From Micromonospora sp. KC213 (GTDB lineage Bacteria > Actinomycetota > Actinomycetes > Mycobacteriales > Micromonosporaceae): a stretch of 49,715 nucleotides of DNA. Numbering within the stretch: the stretch's first letter is position 1; every line of letters begins with the position of its first letter. The stretch lies in NCBI RefSeq assembly GCF_004348325.1, contig NZ_SMKF01000021.1, positions 1 to 49,715 on the forward strand. The letters run 5' to 3'. Under the pieces are notes generated by a model. It searched no databases. It was not told where the DNA came from and saw only the letters and a list, made by a program, of their open reading frames with translations. A program made the position numbers and the translations under genes. Below, in pieces: positions 35,975 to 44,528 of this stretch.

Positions 35975-36003
35975 TTGCGGTGTGGGGGCGTGCGCCATAG
36001 CGT
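35975..36003 (+). promoter_or_regulatory. Promoter of the second S33 peptidase gene
   Basis: TTGCGG (35975-35980) and TAGCGT (35998-36003) are spaced by 17 bases and lie 17 bases before the ATG at 36021, leaving a very short leader of about ten bases. Confidence 0.5.
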
Positions 36004-36020
36004 GTCAGGCGTAGATAACC

Positions 36021-37505
36021 ATGGATCAATGGTCAGGGGCGTGGATGCGCGGGGTGGCCGCTGTCGTTGTCGCTTGCCTCACCGTGACCCTCGCCCCAGC
36101 CGGGGCGGCCAGCGGGGCGGCCAGCGGATCGGGCCTCGCCTGGCGGGCCTGCCCAGGCGCCGACGACACCCGCCTGCGATGCGCCACCGTCGAGGTGCCG
36201 CTCGACCACGCCCGGCCAGCCGGCCCGACGATCGACATCATGATCTCCCGGCTCCCCGCGACCGACCCGGCGCTTCGCCGCGGCGTGCTGCTCACCACGG
36301 GCGGCGGGCCGGGCGGCGCCGGGGTCCCCGAGCCGCTGAACCTGGCCGCCATCGTCGATCCCGCGGTGCTCGCCCGGTACGACATCGTCGGGTTCGACAT
36401 GCGCTTCGTCGAACGCAGCACTCCGATCACCTGTGGCCAGCCGGAAGAGGAGCCGGGCGGCTACTGGGTGCGCACCGCGACCCACCAGCCCCTGAAGGAC
36501 ACCGCAGCCGAGGCGCGCGCGTACGCCCGCGCCTGCGCCCGACACGCCGGCTGGGCGCTGCCGTTCGCCACGACCGCACAGGCCGCCCGAGACATGGACG
36601 TCATCCGGGCACGCCTCGGCGAGCGGAGGCTGTCCTTCCTCGGCGGCTCGTACGCTGCGATGCTCGGCGTCGCGTACGGCACCCTCCTTCCGCGCCGGGT
36701 GGATCGGTTCGTGCTGGACAGCCCGGTCGACTACGACCACGCCTGGCGTCACTTCGAGCTCAAGCGGCTCCCGGCCTTCGAGGAGAACTACGCCGCCTTC
36801 ACCGGGTACGTCGCCGACAACAGCGCGGCGTTCGGGCTCGGCGCCACGCCGGCCGAGGTGACGGAGACCCTGCGCCAGGCTCTCGCCAAAGCGGCGGTCG
36901 AGCCGATCGTGGCCGGAGACCACGCCTGGACCGCCAGTGAGCTCGGCTCCCTGGCGGTCATCGCGACGTTCTTCGAGCACCTCTGGCCGGTGGTCGCGAC
37001 CAACCTCGCCGCCATCCTCGCCGGCAACCCGCCGCCGATCCCGCTCAACCCGCGACCGGCCGCCCTGCCCGGAACCCCGGGCGTGCCGGCGGACAACCAC
37101 ACCGCGGTCAACCTGGCCTTCCGCTGCGGCGACAACGCGTGGCCGCGCGACCTGTCGACCTACCGCCGCGACCTGACCCGCCTCGGCGCCCGCCATCCCG
37201 TTTTCGGCCCGTCGGTCGCCAACGTCAATCCGTGCGCCTTCTGGCCGGTCAGCCGGGACAACACCCCGCCACTCGCCAGCAACCGGGCACCGGCGGCACT
37301 CGTGCTCGCCGCACTACGCGACGCCTCGGTGCCGCCGGCCAACTCGGCCGCGACCGCCCGCGCCATCGCCGGCTCCCGGCTGGTCACCGTGGACAAGCGG
37401 ACACACGTGCCGCTGCTCAGCGGCCAGGCCAACGCCTGCCTGACCGGCATAGTCACCGCCTACCTGGTGCAGGGGCGACTGCCGGAGCAGGACACGGCCT
37501 GCTAG
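36021..37505 (+). CDS. Secreted alpha/beta hydrolase, S33 tripeptidyl-aminopeptidase-like
   Basis: A 494-residue exported protein related to the one at 3385. The signal peptide is residues about 1-38. The fold motifs include LRCATVEVPLDHARP, TTGGGPGGAG (oxyanion), FLGGSYAAMLGVAYG with the nucleophile serine, the TAP-like C-terminal part (AFRCGDNAWP, VNPCAFWP) and the late histidine in DKRTHVPLL. The usual GxSYG is GGSYAA here, a shifted neighbourhood around the serine, so specificity may differ. A Cys-rich C-terminus fits an extracellular enzyme. It is preceded by its own promoter and followed by a hairpin. Confidence 0.85.
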   Translation: MDQWSGAWMRGVAAVVVACLTVTLAPAGAASGAASGSGLAWRACPGADDTRLRCATVEVPLDHARPAGPTIDIMISRLPATDPALRRGVLLTTGGGPGGAGVPEPLNLAAIVDPAVLARYDIVGFDMRFVERSTPITCGQPEEEPGGYWVRTATHQPLKDTAAEARAYARACARHAGWALPFATTAQAARDMDVIRARLGERRLSFLGGSYAAMLGVAYGTLLPRRVDRFVLDSPVDYDHAWRHFELKRLPAFEENYAAFTGYVADNSAAFGLGATPAEVTETLRQALAKAAVEPIVAGDHAWTASELGSLAVIATFFEHLWPVVATNLAAILAGNPPPIPLNPRPAALPGTPGVPADNHTAVNLAFRCGDNAWPRDLSTYRRDLTRLGARHPVFGPSVANVNPCAFWPVSRDNTPPLASNRAPAALVLAALRDASVPPANSAATARAIAGSRLVTVDKRTHVPLLSGQANACLTGIVTAYLVQGRLPEQDTAC

Positions 37506-37559
37506 CGCCGCCACGCATTGCTCCGTGACAAGAGCCGTCCAGGTGATGGCACCTACGGA

Positions 37560-37585
37560 CCCCGAGCCGCCCGGTCGGCTCGGGG
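37560..37585 (+). terminator. Hairpin terminator after the S33 peptidase gene
   Basis: CCCCGAGCCG (37560-37569) pairs with CGGCTCGGGG (37576-37585), loop CCCGGT. The gap from 37586 to 37757 then becomes AT-richer (37680-37735), probably the GH5 promoter zone, with a CATG-AGATAA-CATG dyad near 37708-37721. Confidence 0.6.
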
Positions 37586-37757
37586 CCGCGCGTCGCGTCC
37601 CGGTGGGGCGGTAACGGACAGCAACGCCCACCCGAGTGGGTCGGCCCCGAACCCGGGAACCTTGGCCCCACGGGCTGACACATCGAAAATTGGAACATCG
37701 ACATACATGAGATAACATGCAGCAACTTTCAAGATCGAGCATCCGGTGGAGTGACTG

Positions 37758-38900
37758 ATGCCGCAGAAGCGCCCGCCCCTGGTGGCCCTTGTCGCTCTGC
37801 TCCTGCTGCTCGTCGGCGGCCTGACGGCAGGTTTCTCCGCAGCGCGACCGGCCGCTGCCGCGACCGAGGTCAACGGTGACGTACCCGCGCCCGCATTGCA
37901 CGTCTCCGGAAACCGGCTGGTCACCGAGAGCGGGGCGACCTACCGCCTGCTGGGCGTGAACCGGTCCGGCGGCGAGTTCTCCTGCGTCCAGGGCAAGGGC
38001 ATGTGGGACGGGCCGATGGACCAGTCCTCGGTCACGGCGATGCGATCCTGGAACGTGCGGGCCGTACGGGTGCCGCTGAACGAGGAGTGCTGGCTCGGCA
38101 CGGCCGGCGGGGTCAGCGGTGCCGCGTACCAGCAGGCGGTGAAGGACTACGTGAACCTGCTCGTGGCCAACGGGATCAACCCGATCCTGGAGGTGCACTG
38201 GACCTGGGGCAGGTATGTGCTGGTCTCGGCGGGCTGCTGGGACGAGAGGGCCACATGTCAGAAACCGATGCCGAGCGCGCGGTACGCGCCTGCGTTCTGG
38301 ACGAGCGTGGCGAGCGCGTTCAAAGGCAACGACGCGGTGCTCTTCGATCTGTTCAACGAGCCTTACCCGGACTGGGCGAGCCTCACCCTCGACAAGCCGG
38401 CCGCGTGGCGGTGCTGGCGTGACGGCGGCAACTGCTTCGGCATCGGTTACCCGGTTGCCGGCTTCCAGACGCTGGTGAACACGGTACGGGCGACCGGTGC
38501 GACGAACGTGATCCTGCTCGGTGGGCTGACCTATGCGAACGACCTGAGCCAGTGGCTGCAGTACCGGCCCACCGATCCGACCGGCAACCTGGCAGCCGCA
38601 GCCCATGTCTACAACTTCAACGCCTGCAACAGCGTCTCGTGCTACGACCGACAACTGGCGCCGGTGGCGGCCGTCGTTCCGTTGACCCTCACCGAGATCG
38701 GTCAGAACGACTGCGGGCACGCCTTCATCGACACGCTGATGACGTGGGCGGACGCGCACGGCGTCGGGTACCTGGGCTGGACCTGGAACACCTGGGACTG
38801 TTCCAAGGGACCGGCTCTCATCACGGACTACACCGGCACCCCCACAAGCTTCGGTGCCGGCCTGAAGAGCCGTCTGGACAGAGCCGCCGCTTCCGACTGA
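37758..38900 (+). CDS. Secreted glycoside hydrolase family 5 (cellulase-type) enzyme
   Basis: A 380-residue exported glycanase. The signal peptide is residues 1-35 (LVALLLLLVGGLTAGFSAAR, PAAAA). The GH5 barrel shows RLLGVNRSGGEFSC, RVPLNEECWLG, NPILEVHWTWG, the acid/base glutamate in LFDLFNEPYPD and the nucleophile in LTLTEIGQNDCG. It should cut beta-1,4-glucan or mannan internally. There is no carbohydrate-binding module, unlike the neighbouring esterase. GGAG lies 7-8 bases before the ATG. It is convergent with the short frame at 38935 and the CE1-type esterase. Confidence 0.9.
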   Translation: MPQKRPPLVALVALLLLLVGGLTAGFSAARPAAAATEVNGDVPAPALHVSGNRLVTESGATYRLLGVNRSGGEFSCVQGKGMWDGPMDQSSVTAMRSWNVRAVRVPLNEECWLGTAGGVSGAAYQQAVKDYVNLLVANGINPILEVHWTWGRYVLVSAGCWDERATCQKPMPSARYAPAFWTSVASAFKGNDAVLFDLFNEPYPDWASLTLDKPAAWRCWRDGGNCFGIGYPVAGFQTLVNTVRATGATNVILLGGLTYANDLSQWLQYRPTDPTGNLAAAAHVYNFNACNSVSCYDRQLAPVAAVVPLTLTEIGQNDCGHAFIDTLMTWADAHGVGYLGWTWNTWDCSKGPALITDYTGTPTSFGAGLKSRLDRAAASD

Positions 38901-38934
38901 TCCGCCGGTCCCCGCTCCTGAGCGGACAGCGGGA

Positions 38935-39027
38935 TCAGTTCTCCCCGACGCGCTTCAGGTTCAGGAGGGCGGCGATGGTCGACCCGGTCACGGCGATGAG
39001 GACCTGGCTGCCGTTGTCGGTCGCCAC
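38935..39027 (-). CDS. Possible 30-residue small membrane peptide or gene tail
   Basis: GTG at 39027 to TGA at 38935 encodes VATDNGSQVLIAVTGSTIAA and on to LLNLKRVGEN. Every codon has G or C in the third position, a strong coding signal in this genome, and the middle is hydrophobic. Either it is a real small peptide or the surviving end of a lost gene; upstream of the GTG the codon signal fades after two codons. No family recognised. The rest of 38901-39184 holds nothing clear. Confidence 0.35.
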   Translation of the reverse strand: MATDNGSQVLIAVTGSTIAALLNLKRVGEN

Positions 39028-39184
39028 TTCATCGGCGCTGTGTCGCCGTCTTCGTCGTCGCCGGGGTGCCCGATGTCGTCGACGCTCGAACCCGAGGCCG
39101 GACGAGCCGGCGGACCCACGCCCGACCGTTCGCCGACAGTTCGGCCTCGGTGGGTGTGGGTCCGCCGTTTTCGCTTATCCAGGA

Positions 39185-40507
39185 TTACGGGCTGGTGCAG
39201 GTCGGTGCCGGGGAGGACGGCGCGCCGTTGGCGATGAAGCCGAACGTGGTCGACCCGGACGCCGGCAGAGCGCCGTTGTAGGGCGCGTTGCGCACCGTCA
39301 CCGACGAGCCACTGGTGGTCAGCGTGCCGCTCCACAGTTGCGTGATGCTCTGGCCGCTACCGAGCGCCCACTGGACGGTCCAGCTGTTGATCGCCGAGGT
39401 GCCGGCCTGCACGGTGACCTCACCCTGGAAGCCCCCCTGCCAGGAGTTGACCGTTCGGTAGCTGGCGCTGCAGGCAGCGCCGGGCGGCGGCGTGGTAGGC
39501 GGAGGCGTGGTGGGCGGAGGCGTGGTGGGCGGAGGCGTGGTCGGTGGCGGCGTGGTCGGTGGCGGCGTGGTCGGTGGCGTGTTGCTGCCGAGCTGGGTGA
39601 TGAAGTTCCACACCTCCCGCTGGGTCCAGGACCGCGCGCCGGGCGCGTACGGGTCAGCGGAGCCGTCCACGGCGTTGGGGGCATGCGGTCCGTCGAAGGC
39701 GCCCCACACCACCGGATAGCCCGGCCTGCACCCGGTGTAGTAGGTGACGACGTGGGTGAGGCTGCCCTGCGCCGGCTCCCGCGGGTTCTGCGGCGTGCAG
39801 CCGTTGTTCCTGACGAACCGGTCGCGCATCGACCGTCCACCCGCTATCGACAGCGTGGTGTCCCGCAGCCCGTGGATGCCGAAGTAGGCGATGGGTTGCG
39901 TACCGCCCTCGCACCCGCTGAGGACACCCCCGGCGTAGAGCACCACCCCGCGGAAGACGTTTGCCCGCGCGCAGGCGATGGCATAGGTCATACCGGCTCC
40001 GTAGCTGAAGCCCGAGGCGAACAGTTGCGTGGTGTCGACGCACAGGCCGGCCCCGATCTGTCTGACCATGTCGTCGACGAAGGTCAGATCCCGGCCGCCG
40101 GAGTTGGGCCAGGCGTTGCCGATGCCCTGCGGGGCGACGAAGATCGTGGTGTTGTTGGCCAGCGGCCGGAGCCCGTAGTAGGACCACGCGGGGCCGCTGG
40201 TACTGCCGTTGTCGACCTGTTCGGCGGTGCCACCCCACCAGTGGAAGGAGAACATCACACGGTATGGGTGGTTGCTGTTGTAGTTGTCGGGAACCCGCAG
40301 AATGTAGCTGCGGTTCTGCCCGCCGCTCTGGATTGTGCGTGTACCGCTGGCCAGCGTAGGTGCCTTACCGCACCCGGCCGACGTCGCCAGGGTGCGGACG
40401 CTGTCAGCAGAAGCATGCCCGCCGTTGAGTATCATTCCGCCGGCCGCGATGACGGTGACCGCAGCGACCGCAGCGGCGACAAGTGCTGATCTGCGCTTCA
40501 AGAGCAT
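39185..40507 (-). CDS. Secreted CE1-type esterase (feruloyl esterase/PHB depolymerase-like) with CBM2
   Basis: A 440-residue exported enzyme. The signal peptide covers about residues 1-34. The alpha/beta hydrolase has RSYILRVPDNYNSNHPYRVM, FSFHWWGG, the nucleophile in ASGFSYGAGMTYAIAC and the late AFDGPHAPN histidine, resembling LpqC/feruloyl esterases. A proline/threonine linker coded by a tandem DNA repeat (39484-39580) leads to a family 2 carbohydrate-binding module (about 346-440) with the tryptophans in VNSWQGG, INSWTVQWALG and TQLWSGT. AAGGAG lies 5 bases before the ATG. It probably removes feruloyl or similar esters from plant polysaccharide, complementing the GH5. Confidence 0.88.
   Translation of the reverse strand: MLLKRRSALVAAAVAAVTVIAAGGMILNGGHASADSVRTLATSAGCGKAPTLASGTRTIQSGGQNRSYILRVPDNYNSNHPYRVMFSFHWWGGTAEQVDNGSTSGPAWSYYGLRPLANNTTIFVAPQGIGNAWPNSGGRDLTFVDDMVRQIGAGLCVDTTQLFASGFSYGAGMTYAIACARANVFRGVVLYAGGVLSGCEGGTQPIAYFGIHGLRDTTLSIAGGRSMRDRFVRNNGCTPQNPREPAQGSLTHVVTYYTGCRPGYPVVWGAFDGPHAPNAVDGSADPYAPGARSWTQREVWNFITQLGSNTPPTTPPPTTPPPTTPPPTTPPPTTPPPTTPPPGAACSASYRTVNSWQGGFQGEVTVQAGTSAINSWTVQWALGSGQSITQLWSGTLTTSGSSVTVRNAPYNGALPASGSTTFGFIANGAPSSPAPTCTSP
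39484..39580 (-). repeat. 15-base tandem repeat encoding the Pro/Thr linker
   Basis: About six copies of a 15-base unit (GGCGGAGGCGTGGTG and GGTGGCGGCGTGGTC variants) encode PTTPP-type repeats joining esterase and CBM2. The number of copies may vary between strains. Confidence 0.8.
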
Positions 40508-40999
40508 TCCACTCCTTCTGGTATTGAGCTCTCGATTCCGTGCTTGCCGACCGGCAAGAATGCACCGTCCACCGTGCGGTCCGCTGATCCACGAGCGATG
40601 TCCGGATCACCACGGGCAAGGCCCGCTCGGCACTGAGCCGCCGGCGTCTGGTCGTAGGCGTCCCCGCCATCAGCCGACCGCCGGCCCCCGCTCCATCTGC
40701 GCACGACCCGAGGCCGCATGTGTCGGATCAGGCCGCGTGTGAGGGTGTGGTCGCGGGCCGAGCGCGGCAACACATGCGCGAATGAATAAAAGGCCGACCG
40801 AGTACGCGGGGCGCGTTTCGGATCGGGGTCTCCGCAAAGCTCGACGAATCGGACTCGACAACCGTAGATCTGACGTCATACGTCTGTCAAGTGATGCTTG
40901 TCGATGGATCTGCATCGGCGAGCCTGCTTCCCCGCCGGCATGGACCCCACCAGGGCGGCGGCGGAATGACTCACCCAGACCACCGCCCGCGCCCGCCGG

Positions 41000-41491
41000 A
41001 TGACCACCTTCCACACCTGGTCACCGCTGTGGCCGGACGCCCGATCCGTCGTCACGTCCCTGGCCAACCAGGGCGATTCAGAACCTTTGCGGGACCTCAT
41101 CGCCCACGCACACCCGGACGACGCCTGCGAGCGAGCAGCCCTCAACTACTCGGCCTACTGGGTGGGCGAGATCCCTTACCGCCACCGCGACGACTCCTTC
41201 ATGCCCGGGACGCTCGCGGACTGGCACGGCTCGATCCTTCTTCGGCACCTGGTCCAGCGCCTGGACCCAGGACACCCCTTCGTCGACCTCAACATCCACA
41301 ACGTCTGGGCTCTGCTGGCCGCACGACGCGGTCTCGCTCTCGACAACCCCGCCGCGACTCGGTCACTCCTCGACCGCAGTGTCCCGCTCCTGGACAGTGA
41401 CCGGATCTCCGCGCGGTCGCGGCAGGAACTAACCTCAATCGTCTACAGCCTGCGGGCGGACGGACTCACCAGCACAGGGACGGGCAGATGA
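41000..41491 (+). CDS. N-terminally truncated partner of the HD-domain gene, function unknown
   Basis: A 163-residue protein (HTWSPLWPDARSVVTSLANQ, LNYSAYWVGEIPYRHRDDSF, FVDLNIHNVWALLAARRGLA), helical and without a recognised domain. It appears to be the C-terminal part of a longer protein. The same frame upstream continues as LTQTTARARR up to an in-frame TGA at 40967, and before that MDPTRAAAE, suggesting a TGG-to-TGA nonsense change and further damage toward 40782. Its stop overlaps the ATG of the HD gene (ATGA), so the pair is coupled. No clear ribosome site precedes the ATG at 41000. Confidence 0.6.
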   Translation: MTTFHTWSPLWPDARSVVTSLANQGDSEPLRDLIAHAHPDDACERAALNYSAYWVGEIPYRHRDDSFMPGTLADWHGSILLRHLVQRLDPGHPFVDLNIHNVWALLAARRGLALDNPAATRSLLDRSVPLLDSDRISARSRQELTSIVYSLRADGLTSTGTGR

Positions 41492-42066
41492 GCGACGACC
41501 ACGACGCCGCCGGAGCGATGAGCTTCATCTTCGAAGCCGGCGTCCTCAAACGTGCCGCCCGTACCGGCTGGTGGTTCGCCGGCGTCAAGCACCCCGAGTC
41601 CATCGCCGAGCACTCCTTCCGGACCGCGCTCATCGGAATGATGCTCGCCGCCATGGAAGGCGCTGACCCGGCCAGGGTGTCGATGCTCTGCGTGCTGCAC
41701 GACACCCAGGAAACCCGGATCACCGACATCCCACACATCGCCAAGCGTTACCTCACTGCCGCACCCAACACCACCGTCACCGCCGACCAGGTCGCCACCT
41801 GCCCACCGGCAGCCGCCGACGTCATCACCGCCGCGGTTGCCGAGTACGAAGCTGGCGAGACACTAGAAGCCATCGTCGCTCGTGATGCTGACAAGCTGGA
41901 ATGCCTCGTCCAGGCCGTCGAGTACCGCCATCAGGGCATCGACAACGTGCAGCGCTGGATCGACAGCTCACGAGCGGCGCTCAAGACCGCCAGCGCCCAT
42001 CGCCTCGCCGACGCCGCCCTCAGCGGACAACCTCTCGCCTGGCTCACTCCCCCGCCGCCGGAGTGA
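41488..42066 (+). CDS. HD-domain hydrolase, YfbR/HDDC2-like 5'-nucleotidase
   Basis: A 192-residue metal-dependent phosphohydrolase. The HD motif residues are seen in order: H in SIAEHSFRTALIG, HD in CVLHDTQETRITD, and D in IVARDADKLECLV. The YfbR/HDDC2 group dephosphorylates (deoxy)ribonucleoside 5'-monophosphates. Its ATG overlaps the upstream stop, so it was built to be made with the now truncated partner. A strong hairpin lies at 42189, shared with the tRNA on the other strand. Confidence 0.88.
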   Translation: MSDDHDAAGAMSFIFEAGVLKRAARTGWWFAGVKHPESIAEHSFRTALIGMMLAAMEGADPARVSMLCVLHDTQETRITDIPHIAKRYLTAAPNTTVTADQVATCPPAAADVITAAVAEYEAGETLEAIVARDADKLECLVQAVEYRHQGIDNVQRWIDSSRAALKTASAHRLADAALSGQPLAWLTPPPPE

Positions 42067-42188
42067 GCCCGAGCTATTGCTCGGCGCTCGACGCTTGCCC
42101 CACCGGTCGAACGGGCGGGATCAACGCATCCGCGACGCGTTCGCTGACGATCCGCTGACGCCCAACGACACCTGACGATGGAATCAGC

Positions 42189-42218
42189 AAGAGCCACCCT
42201 CGTCCGAGGGTGGCTCTT
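42189..42218. terminator. Bidirectional terminator, HD gene and tRNA-Val
   Basis: AAGAGCCACCCTCG (42189-42202) pairs with CGAGGGTGGCTCTT (42205-42218), 14 perfect pairs. TTCT follows on the plus strand and TTGCTGATT on the minus strand, so it suits both directions. Confidence 0.8.
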
Positions 42219-42235
42219 CTGCGCTACTTCAATGG

Positions 42236-42307
42236 TGGGCGATACTGGGATCGAACCAGTGGCCTCTTCGGTGTGAACGAAGCGCTCTCCCGCTGAGCTA
42301 ATCGCCC
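42236..42307 (-). tRNA. tRNA-Val (anticodon CAC)
   Basis: On the minus strand the acceptor arms are GGGCGAT and ATCGCCC with discriminator A. The D-arm is GCTCAGCGGGAGAGC. The anticodon stem CTTCG/CGAAG encloses the loop TTCACAC (anticodon CAC). The T-arm contains GGTTCGATCCC. The CCA end is encoded at 42235-42233. It reads GUG codons. No duplicate of its 3' end, the mark of an integrated element, was noticed nearby. Confidence 0.95.
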
Positions 42308-42391
42308 TCAGCGCCGTTGACTCTACCGGATCGAGGGGCTGGACCAAAAACCCGGGGTCCGCGCGCCGCCGGCACGTCGATCAACGGCTGG

Positions 42392-42877
42392 TCAACGCTT
42401 CGCCAGGTGGTGCTGCAACTGCGCCACCAGGTCGATGCCGAGGCTGTACTTGAGCGACAGCCACACCACGGCCGCCACGAAGACGAGGCCGACGGAGCCG
42501 AGGACGAACCGCACCGGCAGCGATTGTGACGCCGCCCACCGCGTCCAGTTGTGCACATGCCGGCGGGTGAAGGTGAGCAGTCGTCGCGCCCAGTGGAACT
42601 CCACGGCCCAGATGGCCAGGCCGGCGATCACGATCAGCCAACCGGGGCCGGGTAGTGGAATGAGGGCGATGCCCAGGGTGACCACGAGTGCGCCGGCGAC
42701 GGCGACGGCGACCTTGAGGGCGACCCGGCCGGTGGGATTGGCGCGGATCAGATCGAGGGTGATGCGCGCCCGGAAGCGCCAGCCGGAACGGGAACGCTCG
42801 GCCACGGCCGTACCGGTGGGGCCGACGGCCCGGCGGTCGGACGATGCTGTCCGACCATCGGATTCGGGTTGCTCCAT
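42392..42877 (-). CDS. TIGR02611-family (PGPGW) membrane protein
   Basis: A 161-residue protein with the family core IPLPGPGWLIVIAGLAIWAV, two membrane segments around it and a C-terminal helix (FVLGSVGLVFVAAVVWLSLK). Start candidates reach to 42973, but codon use before the ATG at 42877 is not coding-like (many A/T third bases), so the shorter form is preferred. The function is unknown. It is divergent from the ssgB-like gene; the 367-base gap holds no other gene. Confidence 0.8.
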   Translation of the reverse strand: MEQPESDGRTASSDRRAVGPTGTAVAERSRSGWRFRARITLDLIRANPTGRVALKVAVAVAGALVVTLGIALIPLPGPGWLIVIAGLAIWAVEFHWARRLLTFTRRHVHNWTRWAASQSLPVRFVLGSVGLVFVAAVVWLSLKYSLGIDLVAQLQHHLAKR

Positions 42878-43244
42878 GGGCACTTCACTCCCCCGCCTTT
42901 CGGCTGCTCGGGCCCCTACTTCCGGCGAGCCGGTCGTGGCCGGGACATCCACCGAGGAACGGTTCGTGACCATTTGCACCCCCAGTGTCGCCCGGGCCCG
43001 TCACTTGCGCAGACCACTGGACGTTACCGGAGTAAGTCGACGACTGAACCACCCGACTTCGGACGGGATGACGCACGGGCAGAGCCGGAATCGTACAAGA
43101 ACCTTCATGTTCTCGCGGCGTTTCCCACCCCCTTCCCACCACTGGGTGAAGTCAGCGTATGGCGGTGCGTAGCCAGAGGTAGCACCTGAGTATGGGAAAA
43201 GCGGGACACGCGCGTTCCGCAGCGGTGCCGGGGGGAGATCGTCC

Positions 43245-43676
43245 ATGAGTGTGATTCGACCAACGACCGTCGAGGTCGAGACGTCGCTAAGGCTCGTCGC
43301 GCCTGACGCCACCGCATTGCCGGTGCGCGCCAGTCTGCGTTACGACCCTGCTGACCCGTATGCGGTCCATGTCCTGTTCCACGCCGAGTCGGCCGGCGGT
43401 GAGGCCGTCAGCTGGTCCTTCGCCCGCGAGTTGCTGGTCACCGGCCTCGACGAGCCGGCCGGCATCGGCGACGTGCGGGTCTGGCCCTGGGCCACCCCGC
43501 GCGGGGACTTCGTCGCGCTGGCGCTGTCGTCGCCGGACGGCAACGCCCTGTTCGAGGTGCCGCGCAGCGTGCTGGTGCGTTTCCTGCGGCGGACCTACGT
43601 CGTCGTTCCGCGCGGCCGGGAGGCCGAGCACCTCGACGTCGACACCGCGGTGAACCGGCTGCTCGCCGGCCGCTGA
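43245..43676 (+). CDS. ssgB: SsgA-like protein, probable SsgB sporulation/cell-division regulator
   Basis: A 143-residue SALP protein: VRASLRYDPADPYAVHVLFH, WSFARELLVTGLDEPAGIGD, DVRVWPW and FEVPRSVLVRFLRRTYVVVP are family hallmarks. In Streptomyces SsgB positions FtsZ for sporulation septa; SALPs are confined to morphologically complex actinobacteria, which supports the taxonomic call. GGGGGGAG lies 5-6 bases before the ATG. Assignment to SsgB rather than another SALP is based on general resemblance. Confidence 0.88.
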   Translation: MSVIRPTTVEVETSLRLVAPDATALPVRASLRYDPADPYAVHVLFHAESAGGEAVSWSFARELLVTGLDEPAGIGDVRVWPWATPRGDFVALALSSPDGNALFEVPRSVLVRFLRRTYVVVPRGREAEHLDVDTAVNRLLAGR

Positions 43677-43687
43677 ACCACCCGATC

Positions 43688-43722
43688 GGAGCCGCGCGGA
43701 TCTGCCGAGTCCGCGCGGCTCC
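43688..43722. terminator. Hairpin terminator between ssgB and the SDR gene
   Basis: GGAGCCGCGCGGA (43688-43700) pairs perfectly with TCCGCGCGGCTCC (43710-43722), loop of 9 bases. It serves the two convergent genes. Confidence 0.75.
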
Positions 43723-43745
43723 GGCCGCCCGGCACCGGTACGACC

Positions 43746-44528
43746 TCAACCGTGGGTGGTGATGCCCCCGTCGACCGGGATCACCGCGCCGGTCAAATAC
43801 GCGCCGGCCCGCGACGACAGGTAGATCGCCGTGCCGGCCATGTCCTCCGGCCGGCCGATCCGCCCCAGCGGCACCTGCTTCGCGACCGCTGCCCGCGAGG
43901 CCGGGTCGTCCAGGGCGAAGGCCATCATCCTGCTCTCGAACGGGCCGGGCGCGATCGCGTTGACCGTGATGTGGTCGTCGGCGAGCTGGTGGGCGAGGCT
44001 GCGGGTGAGCATGTGCACGGCCGCCTTCGTGGCGCTGTACGCGTACACCTCCATGACCGGCACGCGCAGACCGTCGACCGAGCCGATGGTGATGACGCGG
44101 GCCGGGTCGTCGGCGCTGGCCGCGGCGCGCAACGCCGGCAGCAGCGCCGTGGTGAGCCGGAAGACGGCCTTGACGTTCACCGCCCAGAGCTTGTCGAACG
44201 CGGCCTCCGGGTACGCCTCGAGCGGCGCACCCCAGGTGGCGCCGGCGTTGTTGACCAGCACGTCGAGCCGGTCCGTGCGCTCCCGTACCGCCGCGGCCAA
44301 CCCCTCGGCGCCCCCGTCGTGGCCGAGGTCGGCGGGGATGGCCTCGCACCGCCCCTGGGCGGAGAGTTCCTCCGCCACCTTCTGGCAGACGTCGGCCTTG
44401 CGGGACGAGATGATCACGTGTGCGCCGGCCTGCACGAAACCCTGGGCGATCATCAGGCCGATGCCCCGGGACCCGCCCGTGACCAGGACCGTCTTGCCGG
44501 CGACCGAGAACAGATCCGTCATGCCCAT
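43746..44528 (-). CDS. SDR-family NAD(P)-dependent oxidoreductase
   Basis: A 260-residue classical short-chain dehydrogenase. The cofactor loop is TGGSRGIG, the NNAGA motif is VNNAGATWGAPLE, the catalytic serine is in ITIGSVDG and the YxxxK is Y-S-A-T-K. The C-terminal IPVDGGITTHG is typical of FabG/RhlG-like enzymes. The SRK stretch after the second strand suggests NADP. The substrate is unknown. An ATG at 44522 is also possible; the ribosome site is weak. The AraC regulator at 44653 is divergent, 124 bases away. Confidence 0.88.
   Translation of the reverse strand: MGMTDLFSVAGKTVLVTGGSRGIGLMIAQGFVQAGAHVIISSRKADVCQKVAEELSAQGRCEAIPADLGHDGGAEGLAAAVRERTDRLDVLVNNAGATWGAPLEAYPEAAFDKLWAVNVKAVFRLTTALLPALRAAASADDPARVITIGSVDGLRVPVMEVYAYSATKAAVHMLTRSLAHQLADDHITVNAIAPGPFESRMMAFALDDPASRAAVAKQVPLGRIGRPEDMAGTAIYLSSRAGAYLTGAVIPVDGGITTHG

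Noticed and set aside
39484..39580. Short tandem repeat considered as a possible CRISPR-like array
   Set aside because: The unit is 15 bases with no spacers and it encodes the Pro/Thr linker in frame.
40508..40781. Gap before the CE1-type esterase, searched for a transposase remnant
   Set aside because: No frame with coding-like third bases and no terminal inverted repeats were seen.
42236..42307. tRNA-Val as an attachment site for an integrated element
   Set aside because: No integrase, no repeat of the tRNA 3' end was found within view, and the flanking genes are ordinary chromosomal ones.
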